From positions 1 through 10,574 of the forward strand of contig JAJYHA010000443.1 in assembly GCA_021784995.1 (NCBI GenBank): a stretch of DNA of 10,574 bases. Direction: 5' to 3'. The DNA is from Myxococcales bacterium. GTDB lineage: Bacteria > Myxococcota > Myxococcia > Myxococcales > Anaeromyxobacteraceae. Under the pieces are notes generated by a model. It made no database searches, was not told the origin of the DNA, and saw only the letters and a list, made by a program, of their open reading frames with translations. Shown here one piece after another: positions 6,036 to 10,574 of the stretch; the stretch's first letter is position 1, and each line of letters opens with the position of its first letter. The position numbers and the translations under genes are program-made.

Positions 6036-6455
6036 TCACCTCCCGCCCTCGAGTTCCGTGTCCACGCCCGCCAGGGCTGCGTCGACGATGTATCGGTAGT
6101 GCGCCCGCCGCACCAGCGCCTCGAGATCGCCCCGCACCCGCACCCTCCCCGAGAGCGCCGCCCGCACCGGGTCCTCGCCGGCCAGCAGCGCACGCCACAC
6201 CCGGTACGGCGCCCGGAAGACGTAGGCCGGCTCCAGCTCCCAGATCTCGTCGGGATCCTCGAGCACGCGCACGGCGGTGATCCGGCCGCCCTCGTTGCGC
6301 GCGTGGACCGCGAAGTCCTCCGGCAGCGCCGGCGGCTCCGCCTCGACCACCGCCACCGCGTCGTCCCCGAGCCCCCGCAGCGCCGCCGCCAGGTCGGGGT
6401 GTCCGTTCACGGCGGCGACCACGGTCGCCACCCACGCCTCGGAGGGGAACCGCAT
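6036..6455 (-). CDS. SCP2 sterol-binding-like domain protein
   Basis: The 139-aa cytoplasmic protein (no signal) resembles the SCP2 sterol/lipid-carrier fold. It has a beta-rich middle (about residues 45-82) and then the typical end of the domain: [20 protein letters not shown], followed by RVRVRGD (84-110) and a C-terminal helix. In this family the fold makes a hydrophobic cavity that binds lipids or acyl groups, or serves as a helper domain for other enzymes; the ligand here is unknown. Its ATG overlaps the Hsp70 stop by one base (TGATG), with GGAGG five bases upstream, so translation is coupled to the chaperone. It is followed four bases later by the 93-aa gene. An open frame continues upstream through the Hsp70 gene in another frame and is an artefact. 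Confidence 0.75.
   Translation of the reverse strand: MRFPSEAWVATVVAAVNGHPDLAAALRGLGDDAVAVVEAEPPALPEDFAVHARNEGGRITAVRVLEDPDEIWELEPAYVFRAPYRVWRALLAGEDPVRAALSGRVRVRGDLEALVRRAHYRYIVDAALAGVDTELEGGR
6039..6044 (-). promoter_or_regulatory. Shine-Dalgarno of the 93-aa gene, inside the SCP2 gene end
   Basis: GGGAGG forms the last two sense codons of the SCP2 gene and lies seven bases before the GTG at 6029-6031. It decides the start of the 93-aa gene and implies translational coupling. Confidence 0.7.
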
Positions 6456-8071
6456 CAGCTCCTCCGCAGCCAGCCGAAGAGCCCGCCGCCGCGCCGCACC
6501 TCGCGCTCCCCGCCGTCGCCCTGCGCCGCGCGCCGGGAGCTCTGCTCCGCCACGGCGCGGCGCAGGGACTCGGGGGTGTCGCGCGTGGCGAACCCGATCT
6601 CGCGCATGCCCTGCTGCGGGTCGTCGAAGGCCACCTTCAGCAGGCACTCGTGGTCCAGCTTGAAGTCGATCCGCCGACCGGTCGCCGCGGCCGGCAACCG
6701 GATGGAGCCCAGGAACTCGTCGTCCACCAGATCGTCCGACTCGCCCTGGTAGATGTCGAGCTCCACCGGCTGGCCGGGCTCGCGCGGGGGCGGGAGGCGG
6801 AACGAGCGCGCGCACGGGATGGCGCTGTTCTTCTCCAGGATCCGGCGGAAGCGCCCTTGCGCGGTGGCGATGCCGATGGGCATGGAGAGCACGTCCACCA
6901 GGGTGACGGCGTCGAGCTGCCCGAAGGAGTCGCCCAGGATGGCCGCGCCGAGCGCGACGCACTCGTCCGGGTGGACGCCCTTGCGCGGCGCCTTGCCGAA
7001 GTGCTGGTGGATCTTCGTCTGGACGAGCTGCATCCGCGACTGCCCGCCCACCAGGATGACCTCGTCGATGTCCGAGGGCCGCAGGCGCTTCTCCGCCAGG
7101 ACCTGGTCGCAGAGGGCGAAGGTTCGATCCACCAGGTCCACCGTCAGCTCGTTCAGCTGGGCGCGCGAGAGCGGCAGGTGCAGATCGAGGGGCCGGCTGC
7201 GCTTCTCCTCGATGTACGGCAGGTCGATCGAGACGTTCGGCACCAGGGTGAGGTCGATCTTGGCCGCCTCCGCGGCGCTCTTGATGCGCTGCAGCGCCAT
7301 CGGCGAACCCGCCAGGTCGAGCCTGTGCTCGCGCCAGAACGCGTCGAGGGCGTAGTCGATGATCCGGTTGTCGAAGTCGACCCCGCCCAGGAAGGTGTCG
7401 CCGCCCGTCGTGAGCACCTCGAAGACGTTCCCGGCCACCTGCAGCACCGACACGTCGAAGGTGCCGCCCCCCAGGTCGTAGACGAGCAGCTTCTGGTTCA
7501 GCCCCCGGTTGAAGCCGTACGCGAGCGCCGCCGCGGTCGGCTCGTTGACGATCCGCTTCACGTCGAAGCCGGCCAGGCGCCCCGCCTCCTTCACGGCCTG
7601 GCGCTGGTTGTCGTTGTAGTAGGCGGGGACGGAGATCACGGCGGCGCCCATCTCCCGGGCCAGGAACGCCTCCGCGATCTTCTTCACGTGCGAGAGCACG
7701 AGGCCGCTGATCTCCGGGAGCGTCCGGACCTCGCCCCCCAGCGAGACGGCGGCCTCTCCCTGCGGACCGTCGACGATCTCGTAGGAGTAGTAGCTGCGGA
7801 GCTCCTGGACGACCTTCGAGTTGAACTTGCGGCCGATGAGCCGCTTCGCCCCGTAGATGGTGTTGGTCGGGTTCGTCACCATCTGGTCCTTGGCGACGCC
7901 ACCGACCAGGTAGTCTCCCTTGGCGCTCAGCGCGACCACGCTGGGCAGCACCAACCGGCCCTTGTCGGTGGGCACGACGCGCGGGATGCGGTTGCGCACG
8001 TGCGCGACGCAGGTGTTGGTCGTCCCCAGGTCGATCCCGAGGATCGCCTTGTCGCCCGACGAGGCTCCCAT
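6455..8071 (-). CDS. Short Hsp70 (DnaK-like) chaperone without lid
   Basis: The 538-aa protein has a full DnaK-type nucleotide-binding domain. Phosphate-1 is [10 protein letters not shown] (12-21) and [10 protein letters not shown] is at 145-154. [11 protein letters not shown] carries Glu177, phosphate-2 is YDLGGGTFD (198-206), GDTFLGG carries Thr226, and the adenosine motif is ILVGGQSRM (339-347). Lys76 aligns with the catalytic Lys of DnaK. The linker at about 388-393 reads AVTLVD in place of the usual VLLLD core. A shortened substrate-binding beta domain runs to about residue 496. The alpha-helical lid is missing, so it is about 100 residues shorter than DnaK. It ends in a charged stretch and [11 protein letters not shown]. 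It should still bind ATP; loss of the lid suggests weak or transient client holding, or a special client. It starts 34 bp after the helicase stop and overlaps the SCP2 start by one base. Confidence 0.9.
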   Translation of the reverse strand: MGASSGDKAILGIDLGTTNTCVAHVRNRIPRVVPTDKGRLVLPSVVALSAKGDYLVGGVAKDQMVTNPTNTIYGAKRLIGRKFNSKVVQELRSYYSYEIVDGPQGEAAVSLGGEVRTLPEISGLVLSHVKKIAEAFLAREMGAAVISVPAYYNDNQRQAVKEAGRLAGFDVKRIVNEPTAAALAYGFNRGLNQKLLVYDLGGGTFDVSVLQVAGNVFEVLTTGGDTFLGGVDFDNRIIDYALDAFWREHRLDLAGSPMALQRIKSAAEAAKIDLTLVPNVSIDLPYIEEKRSRPLDLHLPLSRAQLNELTVDLVDRTFALCDQVLAEKRLRPSDIDEVILVGGQSRMQLVQTKIHQHFGKAPRKGVHPDECVALGAAILGDSFGQLDAVTLVDVLSMPIGIATAQGRFRRILEKNSAIPCARSFRLPPPREPGQPVELDIYQGESDDLVDDEFLGSIRLPAAATGRRIDFKLDHECLLKVAFDDPQQGMREIGFATRDTPESLRRAVAEQSSRRAAQGDGGEREVRRGGGLFGWLRRS

Positions 8072-8105
8072 GCCGCCCCCGTTCTAGCACACGCCCCGGA
8101 GCGCC

Positions 8106-10292
8106 CTAGAAGGGCACGTCATCGTCCGGAAGAGGCACCGGGCCGGCACCCCTCCCCGCCGCTCCGTCCGCCGCGACCGGCGGGCCGGCCGCCCCGAAGA
8201 GCGCCGGGACCAGCAACGCCGAGGCGGGCGCCGGAGGCGGGCCCGGCAGGGCCATGTCGTTGGCCGCCGGGAGCGCTGCCGGGCCCACCCCCGGATCGTC
8301 GAGCTGCCACCGCTCGTAGGGCGCCGGATCGCCTGGCAATTCCTCCAGGAACCGCGAGGCCTTGAGCACCACGCGCTCCCGGTCGCGCGGTGCGGCCATG
8401 ATGGGGAAGCAGAGGTACAGCTCGTCCCGGGCCCGGGTGCAGGCGACGTAGAACAGCCGGCGCTCCTCCTCCTCTCCGTCGCGGTCGCGCAGCGCCTGCG
8501 CGCTAGGGAAGCGCCCGTCGGCGAGCCACACCGCGAACACGGCCCGCCACTCGAGCCCCTTCGCCTGGTGCACCGAGGAGAGCACCATCTTCTCGTCGGG
8601 CTCTCCTCCCTCCGAGACCGTCTCCGCCGTCAGCTCCGTGAGCAGGGCGAGCTCCGCCAGGAAGGGCTCCGTCCCCTCGTAGCCGCGGGCGTACTCCGCG
8701 AGCTGGCGCACGTCCTCGATCCGCGACTCGGGGTTCACGAACTCCGCCTCGAGGTGCTCCTGGTAGCCGCCCGCGAGCACCTGCTCGATGGCCTCGCCCG
8801 GCAGATCGCACGTGGGCGGCCGCGCCAGACTCCGCAGCACGTCGACCGCGCGCCGGTACCCGGCACGCCCCCTGGGGGGAACGTGCCCGGCCACGTCGGG
8901 CGACAGCAGCTCGTCGACGCTCCCGGCGGCGGAGCGGCGCCGCGCCAGGAGCGCGCCCCAGAGCGCGTCGGCGGTGGCGCTGCCGATCCCCGGCGCGAGC
9001 CGGAGCACGCGCTTCAGCGCCAGCTCGTCGCCGGGGTTGGCCGCGAAGCGGAGGTGCGCCAGCACGTCCTTGATGTGCGCCGCCTCGAAGAAGCGCACGC
9101 CCGAGCGGACCACGAAGGGGATCCCGCGCCGCGCCAGCTCGAGCTGGATCTCCATGGCGTGGTGGTGCGCGCGGTAGAGCACGGCGATCTCGCCGAGGGC
9201 GATCCCCTCGTCGCGCAGCTCCAGCACGCGCTGCGCGACGAACCGCGCCTGCTGCTCCACGTCGCGGCACGGGACCAGCGCCGGCCGCGGGCCGTCCGGC
9301 CGCACCGCGGTCAGCTCCTTCTCGAACTGCCGCAGGTTGCACGCGATGGAGCGGTTGGCCAGCGCGAGGATCTGCGGCGTGGAGCGGTAGTTGACGGTCA
9401 GGTCGAAGCGGCGCGCGTCGGGGTAGCGCCGCTCGAACTCCAGGATGTTGGCGAAGTGGGCGCCGCGGAAGCCGTAGATGCACTGCGCGTCGTCCCCGAC
9501 CACGCACAGGTTCCGGTGCACGCTCGCCACCAGGTCGACCACGTCGCCCTGCAGGCGGTTGGTGTCCTGGTACTCGTCGACGAGCACGTGCCGGAAGCGC
9601 TCCGCCAGCGCCCGTCGCGCCGCCTCGTGCTCGGCCAGGAGGAGCTTCCAGTTGAGCAGGAGGTCGTCGAAGTCCATCGCGTTGAGCGCGTGCTTGCGCT
9701 CGGCGAACCGCCGCGCCACCCGCAGGACGTCCTCCGTGAGCGCCATGAACTGCGGGCGGCGCGTGGCGACGACGTCGGCCAGCGGCGTCTGCGTGTTCAC
9801 GGCCATCGAGACCAGGTCGACCAGGACGTCGGCCTTCGGGAAGCGGCGCGCGCCGACCGCCAGGCCGCAGTCGGCGACGGCCGCGCCCATCACGTCGCGC
9901 GCGTCCTCGCGGTCGAGGATGCTGTAGCCCCTGGCGTACCCGAGCGCCTCCGCGTGCTCCCGGAGGACCCGGTGGGCGACGTGGTGGAACGTGCCGCCCC
10001 AGATCGACCGGGTGTCGACGTGCGCCACCTCCTCCACGCGCCGGAGCATCTCCCGCGCCGCCTTGTTCGTGAAGGTGAGCAGCAGCAGGGAGTCCGGCGC
10101 GGCGCCGTCGTGCAGGAGGCGGGCGACGCGCCAGGTGAGGGTGCGCGTCTTCCCCGAGCCGGCGCCCGCGATGACGAGCAGCGGCCCCTCCCCCGCGTCG
10201 ACGACCCGCTGCTGCGCTTCGTTGAGCAGCCCGGCGTGATCCAGGGGGACGGGGCCGTGCCGCGCCGGCTCGAGCTGGTACCTTCGTGACAT
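8106..10292 (-). CDS. UvrD/PcrA-type SF1A helicase with SSB-like C-terminal tip
   Basis: This is a 728-aa 3'-5' DNA helicase. Motifs in order are Walker A AGAGSGKT (42-49), Ia LLTFTNKAAREM (71-82), II DEYQD (239-243), III VGDDAQCIYGFRG (265-277) and IV VNYRST (300-305). Motif V is VHQAKGLEW (574-582) and VI is RRLFYVACTRARDE (611-624). All core residues for ATP hydrolysis are present. From about residue 665 the core gives way to a Pro/Ala/Gly-rich, probably disordered linker. The protein ends PLPDDDVPF, matching the SSB C-terminal consensus DDD-[ILV]-PF. The RNA-polymerase-binding Tudor-like C-terminal domain of PcrA is not seen. The ATG at 10290-10292 has a GGTGG-type site five bases upstream; an upstream extension adds low-sense residues. 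It is probably the first gene of the cluster with Hsp70 and acts in repair or replication restart. Confidence 0.92.
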   Translation of the reverse strand: MSRRYQLEPARHGPVPLDHAGLLNEAQQRVVDAGEGPLLVIAGAGSGKTRTLTWRVARLLHDGAAPDSLLLLTFTNKAAREMLRRVEEVAHVDTRSIWGGTFHHVAHRVLREHAEALGYARGYSILDREDARDVMGAAVADCGLAVGARRFPKADVLVDLVSMAVNTQTPLADVVATRRPQFMALTEDVLRVARRFAERKHALNAMDFDDLLLNWKLLLAEHEAARRALAERFRHVLVDEYQDTNRLQGDVVDLVASVHRNLCVVGDDAQCIYGFRGAHFANILEFERRYPDARRFDLTVNYRSTPQILALANRSIACNLRQFEKELTAVRPDGPRPALVPCRDVEQQARFVAQRVLELRDEGIALGEIAVLYRAHHHAMEIQLELARRGIPFVVRSGVRFFEAAHIKDVLAHLRFAANPGDELALKRVLRLAPGIGSATADALWGALLARRRSAAGSVDELLSPDVAGHVPPRGRAGYRRAVDVLRSLARPPTCDLPGEAIEQVLAGGYQEHLEAEFVNPESRIEDVRQLAEYARGYEGTEPFLAELALLTELTAETVSEGGEPDEKMVLSSVHQAKGLEWRAVFAVWLADGRFPSAQALRDRDGEEEERRLFYVACTRARDELYLCFPIMAAPRDRERVVLKASRFLEELPGDPAPYERWQLDDPGVGPAALPAANDMALPGPPPAPASALLVPALFGAAGPPVAADGAAGRGAGPVPLPDDDVPF

Positions 10293-10417
10293 GACGCCAC
10301 CGTGCAGCGTAGCCGGGCCTCTGACACGCGGAACGGGCCAGCGGTCTCCCCGGGGGCCCCCTGCCCCCCTCCGGCCACCACCGCGCGCGGCGCGCGATAT
10401 CGAAGCGCGGTGAAAAG

Positions 10418-10445
10418 TGGACGGCGCGGCGACGCCAAGTAGCAT
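10418..10445 (+). promoter_or_regulatory. Candidate promoter of the terminal lipoprotein gene
   Basis: TGGACG (10418-10423, four of six to TTGACA) and TAGCAT (10440-10445) are 16 bp apart. The -10 ends eight bases before the ATG, with no Shine-Dalgarno between, which fits a leaderless mRNA. The rest of the 161-bp divergent gap holds a GGGGGCCCCC palindrome and C-runs. I find no clear promoter for the helicase there. Confidence 0.45.
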
Positions 10446-10453
10446 CGTCGCGC

Positions 10454-10574
10454 ATGACGGCCCTTCGCGCTGGCCTCGCCGTCGCCCTCGCGCTGCTCGG
10501 GTGCGCGAGCCAGCCGGCGCGAACCCGGCCCGACCCCCTGGCCCCGCCCGCCCACCTGAGCCGGGCCGGCGCTT
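10454..10574 (+). CDS. Lipoprotein, N-terminal part, cut by window end
   Basis: Only the first 40 codons are present. They encode a short lipoprotein signal: MTALRAG, hydrophobic LAVALALL, lipobox LLGC with Cys17. A Pro/Arg/Ala-rich segment typical of an outer-membrane lipoprotein linker follows. The function cannot be told because the domain lies beyond the window. It is divergent from the helicase gene. The ATG is the only start giving the signal peptide. Confidence 0.72.
   Translation, partial: MTALRAGLAVALALLGCASQPARTRPDPLAPPAHLSRAGA

Noticed and set aside
6456..8090. Upstream extension of the SCP2 frame to 684 aa
   Set aside because: It overlaps the complete Hsp70 gene in another frame. 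The TGATG overlap with SD gives a natural start at 6455.
8069..8105. TAGAAC as a -10 for a separate Hsp70 promoter
   Set aside because: It does not fit TANNNT and has no good -35; co-transcription with the helicase across a 34-bp gap is simpler.
6650..8365. 571-aa open frame on the plus strand opposite the Hsp70 and helicase end
   Set aside because: It is antisense to well-supported genes, has low-complexity Val/Arg/His/Asp-rich content, and no recognisable domain. Long antisense frames are expected at this GC content.
8568..10289. 573-aa plus-strand frame opposite the helicase
   Set aside because: Antisense to all helicase motifs, with repetitive Arg/Val/Glu composition; a shadow of codon bias.
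1..10574. CRISPR array, insertion sequence or phage genes
   Set aside because: No regularly spaced direct repeats, transposase motifs, terminal repeats or phage-like proteins were found on either strand.

Overview
The window is about 10.6 kb of very GC-rich DNA with strongly GC-ending codons. It has the look of a myxobacterium, probably Anaeromyxobacter-like. The clues are multihaem c-type cytochromes, a bacteriohemerythrin, a Cys-rich lipoprotein of a kind common in Myxococcota, and a lid-less Hsp70. This taxonomic reading is inference. I see no insertion sequence, integrase, CRISPR array or phage gene, so it reads as chromosomal DNA.

Layout. (a) 16-1751, minus: a diheme cytochrome-like protein followed by a monoheme c-type cytochrome, a two-gene periplasmic electron-transfer unit. 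(b) 1896-2861, plus: a divergently transcribed aldo/keto reductase. (c) 3049-3474, plus: a stand-alone bacteriohemerythrin with all seven iron ligands. (d) 3485-4961, minus: a 121-aa CxxC protein of unknown function, then a lipoprotein with a DUF4382-like domain and a Cys-rich tail; this pair converges on the hemerythrin with a 10-bp gap. (e) 5200-5460, minus: an 86-aa secreted mini-protein with a PEP-CTERM-like sorting signal, followed by a strong hairpin. (f) 5588-5753, minus: a complete tRNA-Val(CAC) unit with promoter, encoded CCA and intrinsic terminator. (g) 5750-10292, minus: a likely operon of UvrD/PcrA-type helicase, short Hsp70, SCP2-domain protein and a 93-aa helical protein. The last three genes are tightly coupled. 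(h) 10454 to the end, plus: the start of a lipoprotein gene.

Points most worth attention. The helicase ends in a disordered Pro/Ala-rich linker and the residues DDDVPF, which match the C-terminal tip of bacterial SSB. The Hsp70 keeps the ATPase core but has no lid, and is coupled to an SCP2 protein and a small helical protein. The PEP-CTERM-like protein has a mature region of only about 38 residues before the PEP motif. Three genes without a Shine-Dalgarno sequence have a TANNNT box 6-8 nt before the ATG, which suggests leaderless transcripts. The tRNA promoter's -35 box contains the stop codon of the preceding gene.
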